Shown here piece by piece: positions 1-6,196 of a DNA stretch of 34,513 nucleotides. A program made the translations under genes and the position numbers. Below the pieces are notes generated by a model. The model was not told where the DNA came from. It made no database searches and saw only the letters and a list, made by a program, of their open reading frames with translations. The stretch covers positions 1 to 34,513 of the forward strand of contig CAMODW010000012.1 of the NCBI GenBank assembly GCA_946611635.1, given 5' to 3'. Origin of the DNA: an uncultured Bacillota bacterium. GTDB taxonomy: Bacteria; Bacillota_I; Bacilli_A; RF39; UBA660. Each line of letters begins with the position of its first letter. The stretch's first letter is position 1.

Positions 1-286
1 TTTCATTATTAATATTTATATCATTAATCTTATTATCTAATATATCTATTATCTTATTATCTTCTATTACATAAGTATCACTATCTTTACTATTAATATC
101 TTTTTCTTTTACTTTTTCTTCAGAACATACATCTTCATTTTTACCTTCTAAATAACTAGTATATATAATACCAGAAATAAAACATAAGCTTCCTATAAAT
201 ATAGTAAGAATAATAAAAAATAATATTATTAAGCCATTATTATTAACTTCATTATCATCTTCATCTACTATTACTTTTTTAGCCAT
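1..286 (-). CDS. Partial single-pass membrane protein, function unknown (C-terminus beyond window)
   Basis: The ATG at 286-284 is preceded by a strong AGGAGG site (about 292-299), and the frame stays open for 95 codons to the window edge. The product starts with a short acidic cytoplasmic stretch (MAKKVIVDEDDNEV). One hydrophobic membrane segment follows at about residues 18-43 (LIILFFIILTIFIGSLCFIS within it), then a Lys/Glu/Asp-rich segment that should lie outside the cell. It sits just downstream of the terminator that ends the type VII secretion operon and has its own -10 box (TATAAT, 309-314). An EssA/EssB-like component or an unrelated anchored protein are both possible; nothing visible decides between them. 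Confidence 0.75.
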   Translation of the reverse strand, partial: MAKKVIVDEDDNEVNNNGLIILFFIILTIFIGSLCFISGIIYTSYLEGKNEDVCSEEKVKEKDINSKDSDTYVIEDNKIIDILDNKINDININNE

Positions 287-308
287 TTATAAGCCTCCTA
301 TCGTACTA

Positions 309-314
309 ATTATA
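309..314 (-). promoter_or_regulatory. -10 box of the partial membrane protein gene
   Basis: A perfect TATAAT on the minus strand lies 23 nt upstream of the start codon at 286, between the T7SS operon terminator and the gene. No good -35 is visible; the upstream DNA is the terminator's T-tract. Confidence 0.45.
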
Positions 315-330
315 CAATAAATATAATAAT

Positions 331-359
331 AAAAAAAGATACTAATTATTATTAGTATC
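331..359 (-). terminator. Rho-independent terminator of the T7SS operon
   Basis: A 9-bp perfect stem (338-346 with 351-359, GATACTAAT/ATTAGTATC) with a 4-nt loop is followed on the minus strand by seven T residues (331-337). It lies 7 nt past the last operon gene's stop codon. Confidence 0.9.
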
Positions 360-365
360 TAATTA

Positions 366-692
366 TTAATCACCAGATTCAGCAGCTTCTTCTGCTTCTG
401 CACGTTCTATTGCCTCTTCCAAGCGCCCTATAGTTCTTTCAACACTTGTAATATAACCAGCAACAAGTCCGATAGCGTCCGAAATACTATAATATGAGAA
501 TTCTATTTCATCCTTCTCATAGTATTTATCATCTACAACAACATTCTCTTCTAATATTTTTACAAGAGAATTATTATTATGATCATCTTTTAAGTCTTTC
601 TTAGCAGTTTCCAAATGTCTTTTAGCATTTCTAAGATGCCTTAAGTCACTTTCATATGATCTTTTTAAAGCTCTTAATTCAGAACTATCCAC
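366..692 (-). CDS. Small helical ESX/Lap-like protein, last gene of the T7SS operon
   Basis: A 108-aa protein that is almost wholly charged alpha-helix: a basic N-terminal helix (residues 5-40), a short acidic hinge, a second helix beginning near FSYYSISDAIGLVAGYITS, and a Glu/Ala-rich tail. This two-helix plan resembles the small LXG-associated (Lap/DUF5082-like) partners coded in type VII loci, but no diagnostic motif is present. The GTG start is chosen because an AGAGGT site lies 6-7 nt upstream; the start shares one base with the TAG of the preceding gene, so the two are translationally coupled. A chaperone or immunity role is inference from position only. Confidence 0.75.
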   Translation of the reverse strand: MDSSELRALKRSYESDLRHLRNAKRHLETAKKDLKDDHNNNSLVKILEENVVVDDKYYEKDEIEFSYYSISDAIGLVAGYITSVERTIGRLEEAIERAEAEEAAESGD

Positions 693-1024
693 TATAAGAC
701 CTCTATCTCAACATTTTGATTGTTTCCAATATTGTCATTAGAAGAAGCATTTTTTACACTAGTAGCATCCTCTTCACAAATAATATCATAAACAGTCTTA
801 ATACTTTCAAAATCTTCATCAGACAAATCGTTTATAAGCTTTATCTGATTGTTTTCATTTACAAAATAACAACCATAGACAATGTCATTACCCTCAGCAT
901 CTTTTTCTTTGTTTGTAAAATAAACATAATTTCTACTACCAACTTTATTAGTTACCATAGCAACTATATCATAAATCAATTCTTCCCCCGAGTCAGTTTT
1001 AATCACTATCTTGTTATTGTTCAT
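692..1024 (-). CDS. DUF1292-like small acidic protein in the T7SS operon
   Basis: A 110-aa acidic protein. The first 75 residues (IVIKTDSGEELIYDIVAMV, then YVYFTN, YGCYFV and SDEDFESIKTVYDII) follow the beta-strand pattern of the DUF1292 family: a short 'greasy' beta sheet followed by an acidic helix. The last 30 residues are low complexity (Asn, Ser, Glu). The ATG overlaps the preceding stop as ATGA, and a GGAGG site lies within the end of the upstream gene. DUF1292 proteins have no settled function. Here the company suggests an accessory or immunity-type partner of the candidate effector two genes upstream. The family call is by eye. Confidence 0.7.
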   Translation of the reverse strand: MNNNKIVIKTDSGEELIYDIVAMVTNKVGSRNYVYFTNKEKDAEGNDIVYGCYFVNENNQIKLINDLSDEDFESIKTVYDIICEEDATSVKNASSNDNIGNNQNVEIEVL

Positions 1025-1641
1025 AAACGTTTTCCTCCAAAAGTAATTTCATCTGCTTTAGCATAAGTACTAGCATATTGTTGAACAAATCTACTCAAGT
1101 TTTCATCAAGATTCAAATCTAAAGATTGTCTAACATCATTTGGAATTGTATCTATGATATCTAAAGTTTTTACAGCATCTTCAACCCTCATAAATTCTAT
1201 CATGGCATCCACATCACTAATGTTTGGATTTTTTTGATAAATCTCACAAAAATCTCTTAAAACTCTCAGTAACCATTTATTAGTAGAACTAGCAGCAATA
1301 GTATTCATAAAATTTATAGCAATAGCAAACTGATGCAATCCGTCTTGCTTCTTAGCGTACTCTGGATTCGATTTTGCGATTTCAGCAGCAATTGCTAAAA
1401 CACCAGCATCGTTACTCATCCTATTTTCTTCCACACTATCCCAAAATTTATCATCTAATCGAAAAACAGTACTAAGTAACTTTCTATTGAACTTCGCTAA
1501 TCCTTTTTTTTCCGGTAAGCCAAGACTTTTATAATATCTAACATCTTTTTCTAAATCTTTAATTACAATATTATAGGCATCTTGAAGCATTTTAACGTAA
1601 TAGTATTTCCATTTTTCCAAAAAATTCTTATCTATTTCCAT
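1021..1641 (-). CDS. Helical cytoplasmic protein of unknown function, T7SS operon
   Basis: A 206-aa soluble protein with no signal peptide or membrane segment, predicted mostly helical (Lys/Glu/Leu/Asp rich, several Trp and Tyr in the first 70 residues). I do not recognise a family. It starts at an ATG 10 nt after an AAGGAG site, follows the 396-aa candidate effector by 22 nt, and ends in a TGA overlapping the next start (ATGA). A gene directly downstream of a putative secreted toxin is often its immunity protein; that is the leading guess, from position only. The TGA here is good evidence that TGA is a stop codon in this genome. Confidence 0.75.
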   Translation of the reverse strand: MEIDKNFLEKWKYYYVKMLQDAYNIVIKDLEKDVRYYKSLGLPEKKGLAKFNRKLLSTVFRLDDKFWDSVEENRMSNDAGVLAIAAEIAKSNPEYAKKQDGLHQFAIAINFMNTIAASSTNKWLLRVLRDFCEIYQKNPNISDVDAMIEFMRVEDAVKTLDIIDTIPNDVRQSLDLNLDENLSRFVQQYASTYAKADEITFGGKRL

Positions 1642-1663
1642 ATTAATAACTCCTTTTCAAATA

Positions 1664-2854
1664 CTAAGTAGCAACCGGCTGTTTAAATACAAAAGATAAT
1701 ATTGAGAAGAATTTTCCTACAACTGTATTAACAAATCCTGTTACCGATAAATCCCCATTTAAAAACGATTTAAATACCGAACCAATAATTGAGAACACTT
1801 TGGTTTTTCCAGTCAACTCATCAATAAAACTGAAAGGCTTAGAAACTAACCATTCTCCAATTGATTTAAATCCACCCTTTAAGCCAGTATCATAAAATGC
1901 AGTAATAATATCTCCAATATCTTTACAGAATTTAGTAAAGAAATTAATAGTAGCATCAATATCACCAATAGCAAGACCATCCAAATCAACATCAAAAACA
2001 TTTTTAAGTATAAATTTAAGTTTTCCGGCTTTAAATGTCTCCAAATTTTTTAGCGTTAGATCTTTCAAACCGGTTAACTTATTAATTAGATTTTGGATAA
2101 ATCCGCCAGTAGAACTAGCCATAGTTGCAGCGGTTTTAGCAATACCAACACCCATAGCCGCAAGGTTAAGGCCTTCCAATATAGACGTAAGCATCATTCT
2201 TACACCAGTTTGATGTTTTTCAATGGCAATTCCAATACCAACAATAGACCCAACCACAAAGCAAGCTGCTGCTACTATTGAGGTAGGAACAGCGGCTACG
2301 CCAAGAATTAATGTAAGAGCACTAATAACTACTATACATAAGCCAATTCGACCCAATGTCTGGCCAAGTTTATATGCTCCACTGTAATCCACTCCAGTTT
2401 GAGGTAATGCATCACGCATTTCACCAGAATAGTCTCTTTCAGCCCATTTTTGATTGAATATTCCAACAATTCCGTCCAATAAAGCTTCATAAATATCGAC
2501 AACACCATACCAAATAGCAGAACTATAAGCAGCAACTTTTTGCGATGTAGGAGATATTGCTCTATAAAAATCATCAAGATTCAACTCAGCATTAGTATAT
2601 GCTACAGCTGACATAATATCATTAGTTGTATTTGCTGCACTAGCGGCTATCGAAGCAGCAGAATTTGAACCAGAGCTAGTTAGAGCAGAAGAAGTAACTT
2701 TTGCTTGTAAATCTAGTGTTTCAACTTGAGAAACAACTCTGTTTATAGAATGATTTCCCGTATTAACATACTTACCATTTAAACTCAAAGAAGAACCCAC
2801 AGATGCGCTAGCAGATGTAATATCACCACCACTTGGACTTACAAAATATCCCAT
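1664..2854 (-). CDS. Hydrophobic candidate T7SS effector (putative pore-forming or membrane-acting)
   Basis: A 396-aa protein. Residues 1-100 are Ser/Ala/Asn-rich and helical, without a signal peptide. A Trp/Tyr-rich linker follows (AIWYGVVDIYEALL). At about residues 170-215 there is a long Gly/Ala/Val-rich hydrophobic hairpin (LCIVVISALTLILGVAAV, then a second glycine-zipper segment ending GIGIAIEK). The C-terminal half alternates amphipathic helices with Phe/Ile-rich segments. Start: ATG after an AGGAAGG site. It lies directly after a DUF4176 gene, a family found beside LXG effectors in type VII loci, and before three small genes that could be immunity or chaperone partners. No LXG domain is recognisable. 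Secretion and toxicity are inference; a membrane-embedded structural component is the alternative. Confidence 0.7.
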   Translation of the reverse strand: MGYFVSPSGGDITSASASVGSSLSLNGKYVNTGNHSINRVVSQVETLDLQAKVTSSALTSSGSNSAASIAASAANTTNDIMSAVAYTNAELNLDDFYRAISPTSQKVAAYSSAIWYGVVDIYEALLDGIVGIFNQKWAERDYSGEMRDALPQTGVDYSGAYKLGQTLGRIGLCIVVISALTLILGVAAVPTSIVAAACFVVGSIVGIGIAIEKHQTGVRMMLTSILEGLNLAAMGVGIAKTAATMASSTGGFIQNLINKLTGLKDLTLKNLETFKAGKLKFILKNVFDVDLDGLAIGDIDATINFFTKFCKDIGDIITAFYDTGLKGGFKSIGEWLVSKPFSFIDELTGKTKVFSIIGSVFKSFLNGDLSVTGFVNTVVGKFFSILSFVFKQPVAT

Positions 2855-2865
2855 TTAAATCCTTC

Positions 2866-3240
2866 CTAACTATTTGGATTCGTATTAGCATCTGGATTTA
2901 CATCAGTAACATCGAATCCTTCTTTTACTTTTTTTGTAATTTCATCTAAACTTAAAGCTCCAGATTCAACAGCAAACATAACTACACCTAGTTTTTTCAA
3001 GAATTCATCACCCTCTGGTTCAGAAGGTATTTCTCTTACGATATGATCAATTTGATCATGATTAAAAACTAAATTTTGCTCACTAGAAATGACACCTTCT
3101 GGATACAAACAACCAATATAATCATACGTAACTTGTTTTTGTTCAGTATCTGTCATTGGGCAATAACCAATAACCATAAGTGGTTTTTCTCCACCTTGTA
3201 ACATACAAACTGTACCTAGTGGTAAATATTTTTCTTTCAT
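2866..3240 (-). CDS. DUF4176 family T7SS-associated protein
   Basis: A 124-aa protein whose first 80 residues fit DUF4176: YLPLGTVCMLQGGEKPLMVI, then YDYIGCLYPEGVI and a conserved FNHDQIDHIV. The tail is acidic and Asn/Pro-rich. DUF4176 genes sit next to LXG toxins and their small helical partners in Firmicutes T7SSb clusters and are thought to assist export. It starts at an ATG 5 nt from an AGAGGGA site and ends 11 nt before the candidate effector gene, which fits a dedicated accessory for that effector. The family call is confident; the role here is inferred. Confidence 0.85.
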   Translation of the reverse strand: MKEKYLPLGTVCMLQGGEKPLMVIGYCPMTDTEQKQVTYDYIGCLYPEGVISSEQNLVFNHDQIDHIVREIPSEPEGDEFLKKLGVVMFAVESGALSLDEITKKVKEGFDVTDVNPDANTNPNS

Positions 3241-3266
3241 TTTATCCCTCTTTTCTTATTATTCAT

Positions 3267-3413
3267 TTAATCTTTAAGGTTATCCAACTTCGAATTTACT
3301 TCAGCAATAGTTTTGTTGTTGTAATCATCGTTCTTTGAATAATCTTCAAGACTAGTTAATTTTGAATTACTCTCAAAAGACGTTTTATCTTGGTAATCAT
3401 CTACTTTTGCATA
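3267..3413 (-). pseudogene. In-frame continuation of the repeat-protein gene beyond a TAA codon
   Basis: Directly after the TAA at 3414-3416 the same reading frame runs on for 48 codons to a second TAA (3267-3269). It encodes two further 24-residue units that begin YAKVDDYQDK and YSKNDDYNNK and each carry SKL at unit positions 17-19. These match the last unit before the TAA (YSVKIEEF...SKLDDLG). The stop falls in the column where the next unit has Asp, so it looks like a nonsense change inside an array, or a readthrough site. It has no start codon or ribosome site of its own. Confidence 0.8.
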
Positions 3414-4526
3414 TTAACCAAGATCATCCAACTTTGATTCAGTTTCAGCAGATACTTTACTATCAAATTCTTCTATTTTTACTGAATATTCATCGAGATG
3501 ACTATCCAGTTTAGAAGTATCATCAACGTATACCGTATCTAAATCAGCTACTAAATCAGGTTGTTCTAACAGTTCTCCCAATTTAGCAGTTCCCACATCA
3601 GCAACTACAAGGTCAACTTCAGGTACTCCTTGTATTTTATTGCTGAAAGTTAACTTTTCTGAACTATTAACTACCAAACTATTTAAGAATTCGACTGGAT
3701 TTTCTTTAATAGCTAATACTAATTTAGCAACCATCTGAGCATCAAACTCTTCTGGAGTAATAACAATCTTATCATTTTCATTATCCTTATAAAAATTTAA
3801 ACGACTAACGTTTGAAGACCCAGTAAGAACCAAAGTAATACCTTTTATAACAGAATAAACTGGAACATCCAACCTTGCAGTTAAGACTTGTCTTGTTTTG
3901 TCTTCATTAACTACTTGATATTTAAGAGTTATTTTAAGCCTATCACCTTCAGTATAAATTGAGCTTGCAAAATAACTGAGAATTTCTCTGCTTTCCATTT
4001 TCATAGTCTTAGAGTCAGATGACACACTACTAATTTTCTCTCTAAACCCATTTCTTCCAAGATCTCGTACATTTGGAGCGTATCCTTCAACGTTCTTATC
4101 ATGGTCAGAAGTTTTGGAACCTTCCATTGCTTTTTTAGCAGTCAATTCATTATAATTCGCAATAAGACTACTTTGAACTGATCTTTCCACGGTCTCCAAA
4201 ACCGAATTATTAGTCGATTTAGTTTCTTTTGCTTTTTGTTTAGCGATTTCAGAACCCCGATGAAACCTTCTATTAACATCTGGTAATAAAGTCTTTGGAA
4301 CCTTATCTTCACCAATAATAAATGTTTTAATGGAATCATCAATTTCTGTGATTTTAGTATTTATTGACGTTGTGTTTGGTGATTCATAATTATCAAATAA
4401 AGATAACATATCAGCTTTGATATCATCTTTATTTCTTTTTATATCGGAAAGTAAACCACTAAGCGTTGATCTATTTTCACTTAATTTATCTATAACTATA
4501 TAAACTTTTCCATTTGTTCTAGCCAT
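3414..4526 (-). CDS. T7SS-operon protein with helical N-terminus and C-terminal 24-residue repeats
   Basis: A 370-aa protein. Residues 1-135 are helical and charged (no WXG or LXG motif seen). The middle, about 165-310, is beta-rich with hydrophobic strands (for example LKITLKYQVV, ITLVLTGSSNV). The last 60 residues start a repeat of the form Y-x-K-x(4)-[DN]-x-K-x(6)-SKL-x(4), which resembles the shaft repeats of phage tail fibres and other elongated coiled-coil proteins. Start: ATG with AGAGGTAG upstream, 11 nt after the WXG gene. The reading frame is cut by a TAA inside the repeat array and continues open behind it. It could be a secreted, surface-exposed or scaffold component; the function is unknown. 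Confidence 0.75.
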   Translation of the reverse strand: MARTNGKVYIVIDKLSENRSTLSGLLSDIKRNKDDIKADMLSLFDNYESPNTTSINTKITEIDDSIKTFIIGEDKVPKTLLPDVNRRFHRGSEIAKQKAKETKSTNNSVLETVERSVQSSLIANYNELTAKKAMEGSKTSDHDKNVEGYAPNVRDLGRNGFREKISSVSSDSKTMKMESREILSYFASSIYTEGDRLKITLKYQVVNEDKTRQVLTARLDVPVYSVIKGITLVLTGSSNVSRLNFYKDNENDKIVITPEEFDAQMVAKLVLAIKENPVEFLNSLVVNSSEKLTFSNKIQGVPEVDLVVADVGTAKLGELLEQPDLVADLDTVYVDDTSKLDSHLDEYSVKIEEFDSKVSAETESKLDDLG

Positions 4527-4537
4527 AAACTACCTCT

Positions 4538-5092
4538 TTAATTCACCATATAAGGATTAATATTTAATTCTTCAACTTTACCAATTTGCATGCTACTAAC
4601 TTTAGTGCTTATTCTACTTTCATAACCATTAACTTTTTCAAACAAAGTCACGGTCCTTCCTTTAGCACCTTCAAGTTTATTTCTTGCCGTACTAATTTTA
4701 CCTTGAGCTGAGCTAACACTGATATTATTAACATTGCCCAACTCATCATAAGCAAACCTCAAGCTACTATCAATATCTCTATACTTGTTTTCAATAGTCT
4801 CTTTTTTAGATAACTCAATCTTAATTTTCTTTGAAGACACTTCAGAATAACAATTAACAATGTAAGACATTAAATTTTCATATTTTTGTACGTTATCAAT
4901 TATCTTTTTATTTAGTGTTTTATTCTCTAGTTGCGCATCAAAGAATTTTGTAGCAATCATACCAACCCAAGAATTACTTGTATTTTCTGTCTTAGTATAA
5001 TAATCATTATAATTAACAGTAAAATCAGTAATATTCTTAGTTAAACTTTTTATATTAGAATTAATCCCTGTAATGTCAACTACTATCATCAT
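4538..5092 (-). CDS. WXG100-like (ESX superfamily) protein, extended form
   Basis: A 184-aa helical protein. Residues 1-95 form an ESX-type hairpin with a canonical WXG turn, SNSWVGMIATKFFDAQ, at about residues 39-54. A second long helical region (ISTARNKLEGAKGRTVTLFE) and a short tail follow. Typical WXG100 proteins are near 100 aa, so this one carries an extra helical half. There are two adjacent ATG codons; an AGGTGG site 8 nt upstream supports the first. The hydrophobic start (MMIVVDITGI) is too short for a signal peptide. It is presumed to be a substrate or targeting partner of EssC. It shares the pattern W-x-[GA]-x2-A-x-K-F-F with the 217-aa protein upstream. Confidence 0.85.
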   Translation of the reverse strand: MMIVVDITGINSNIKSLTKNITDFTVNYNDYYTKTENTSNSWVGMIATKFFDAQLENKTLNKKIIDNVQKYENLMSYIVNCYSEVSSKKIKIELSKKETIENKYRDIDSSLRFAYDELGNVNNISVSSAQGKISTARNKLEGAKGRTVTLFEKVNGYESRISTKVSSMQIGKVEELNINPYMVN

Positions 5093-5115
5093 TCAACGCC
5101 ACCTATAATAAATAA

Positions 5116-5138
5116 CTACCTATCAAAGATAGATAGTA
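5116..5138 (-). terminator. Intercistronic hairpin after the 217-aa ESX-like gene
   Basis: A stem pairing ACTATCTATC with GATAGGTAGT (one G-U pair) has a 3-nt loop and lies between the 217-aa and 184-aa genes. The run after it on the minus strand (TATTTATTAT) is a poor T-tract, so this is more likely a partial attenuator or an mRNA-stabilising hairpin than a full terminator. Confidence 0.5.
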
Positions 5139-5164
5139 TTTATATTCTTTTTTACAAGCCATAA

Positions 5165-5818
5165 TTATTCACTAAGTGTTGTACTTGCAACTTTACTAGC
5201 AAATTCAACGTAAGCTTTTCTAGATTCAGCTAGTGCTTTTTTTAGTTCAGCTTTTTGTTCAGCAATCTTTGTTTGGAACTTAGTTGCAATTTGACCAATA
5301 ACATTCATAAATCCTTCTGATTGATCTCCACCAATCAATTCACCTTTGTTCAAAACATTTTTAACTTCATTTAATTGATTTTGAACTTCTGTTGCGAATT
5401 TTTCAAAATTAGATGTTACATTAGCTTCACAAGATTCAGTCATGAAAACTTGTCCGCCTTTATTATCTTGATAATTATCAGCTTTTTCAGCAGAGCCTTT
5501 AATTTTCTCGACAGGAGTAGTATCCTTTTTGAAATCATTACCTGTTACTTTATGCCATCCTTCACCAGCTGAATTAAGAGATTTAATAAAACTATCTCCA
5601 GTATCCTTAATGTCTTTGTTCAAATCATCAACGTATTTACCAACATCTTGGAAAAATTTCTTAGCATTTTTTGCATACCATTCTGGATTACTTGCAGTCA
5701 CGAAACTTGCAAATGCAACTTGTACCTTAGTTTGTACATCTTTAAATTTTTCGCGAGTATTTTTAATTACCGTTGGCAATGTCTCCATATGGAAACCTAA
5801 ATCTGTTCCTGAACTCAT
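5165..5818 (-). CDS. Double-length ESX-like secreted protein (candidate fused EsxA-type pair)
   Basis: A 217-aa, Lys/Ala-rich, almost wholly helical protein without a signal peptide. Residues about 15-90 form one ESX-like hairpin with the turn NPEWYAKNAKKFF (W-x-A in place of W-x-G). Residues about 130-215 form a second with the turn GDQSEGFMNVIGQIATKF. Two ESX hairpins in one chain would mimic the EsxA dimer. It has a strong AGGAGG site, its own promoter (5891 region) and a hairpin behind it, the expected set-up for an abundantly made T7SS substrate placed next to esaB and essC. The ESX assignment rests on pattern, not on a search. Confidence 0.8.
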   Translation of the reverse strand: MSSGTDLGFHMETLPTVIKNTREKFKDVQTKVQVAFASFVTASNPEWYAKNAKKFFQDVGKYVDDLNKDIKDTGDSFIKSLNSAGEGWHKVTGNDFKKDTTPVEKIKGSAEKADNYQDNKGGQVFMTESCEANVTSNFEKFATEVQNQLNEVKNVLNKGELIGGDQSEGFMNVIGQIATKFQTKIAEQKAELKKALAESRKAYVEFASKVASTTLSE

Positions 5819-5873
5819 CTTTCAATTCCTCCTTCATAATTTTTGTTCATATTTTACCATTCCTTTCCTAGAG

Positions 5874-5896
5874 TATCATTACTCTTCTTCATTATA
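5874..5896 (-). promoter_or_regulatory. Internal promoter for the double-length ESX gene
   Basis: A perfect TATAAT (minus strand, 5891-5896) preceded by TTG lies in the 126-nt gap between the esaB-like gene and the ESX gene, about 73 nt upstream of the start codon. The -35 is weak and falls near an A-run. A second possible extended -10 (TGGTAAAAT, 5851-5859) lies closer to the gene. Confidence 0.5.
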
Positions 5897-5944
5897 CAAC
5901 AACCTTTTTTTTTTGAAAAGTCATTTTACTTTTTTTTACACATC

Positions 5945-6196
5945 TCAATAAAATATTAATTCTGTTCCATTTCTAATGTCCGTCTCCTTAACCGTTAAAT
6001 TAAGATCATAAACTTCATTAGTTTTCTTATTAATAATAATGTGTTTCTTTTCTGGCGTTTCAATTCCTAACAAATCAGCAGACGATTGCTCAATTAACTT
6101 TATTACTTTCCATAACAATTCATTCACTGGTATAAAAATTTCAAACACTAAATTATATTCAATAAATTCAACTTTAACCAATACTTTATTATTCAT
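5945..6196 (-). CDS. esaB: EsaB/YukD-like ubiquitin-fold T7SS protein
   Basis: A protein of about 83 aa with the ubiquitin-like pattern of EsaB/YukD: beta hairpin (VLVKVEFIEYNLVFEIFIP), helix (ELLWKVIKLIEQ), then strands ending in the typical NGTELIFY. Family members work in the cytoplasm with EssC in T7SSb. The frame opens at 6211, but GGTGA lies just upstream of the paired ATGs at 6199 and 6196, so one of those is preferred. The gene overlaps the end of essC by a few codons, so the two are coupled. It ends in TGA, another sign of standard stop usage. The family assignment is good although the sequence is divergent. Confidence 0.8.
   Translation of the reverse strand: MNNKVLVKVEFIEYNLVFEIFIPVNELLWKVIKLIEQSSADLLGIETPEKKHIIINKKTNEVYDLNLTVKETDIRNGTELIFY

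Noticed and set aside
1021-1024. Possible Mycoplasma/Spiroplasma genetic code (TGA = Trp)
   Set aside because: TGA ends genes at 1021 (ATGA overlap with the next start), 5945 and 14760, and Trp is TGG throughout, so the standard bacterial code fits.
716-1066. 116-codon plus-strand open frame opposite the DUF1292-like gene
   Set aside because: It is antisense to two well-supported genes, has no ribosome site, and its Ile/Asn/Phe-rich product is what AT-rich antisense DNA gives.
2093-2281. Plus-strand and second minus-frame ORFs inside the 396-aa gene (also 2332-2577)
   Set aside because: They are shadow frames inside a gene with a ribosome site and coherent protein features.
3414-4526. LXG toxin domain in the 370-aa protein
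   Set aside because: The N-terminus is helical but has no recognisable LXG pattern, and the C-terminus is a repeat array, not a toxin domain.
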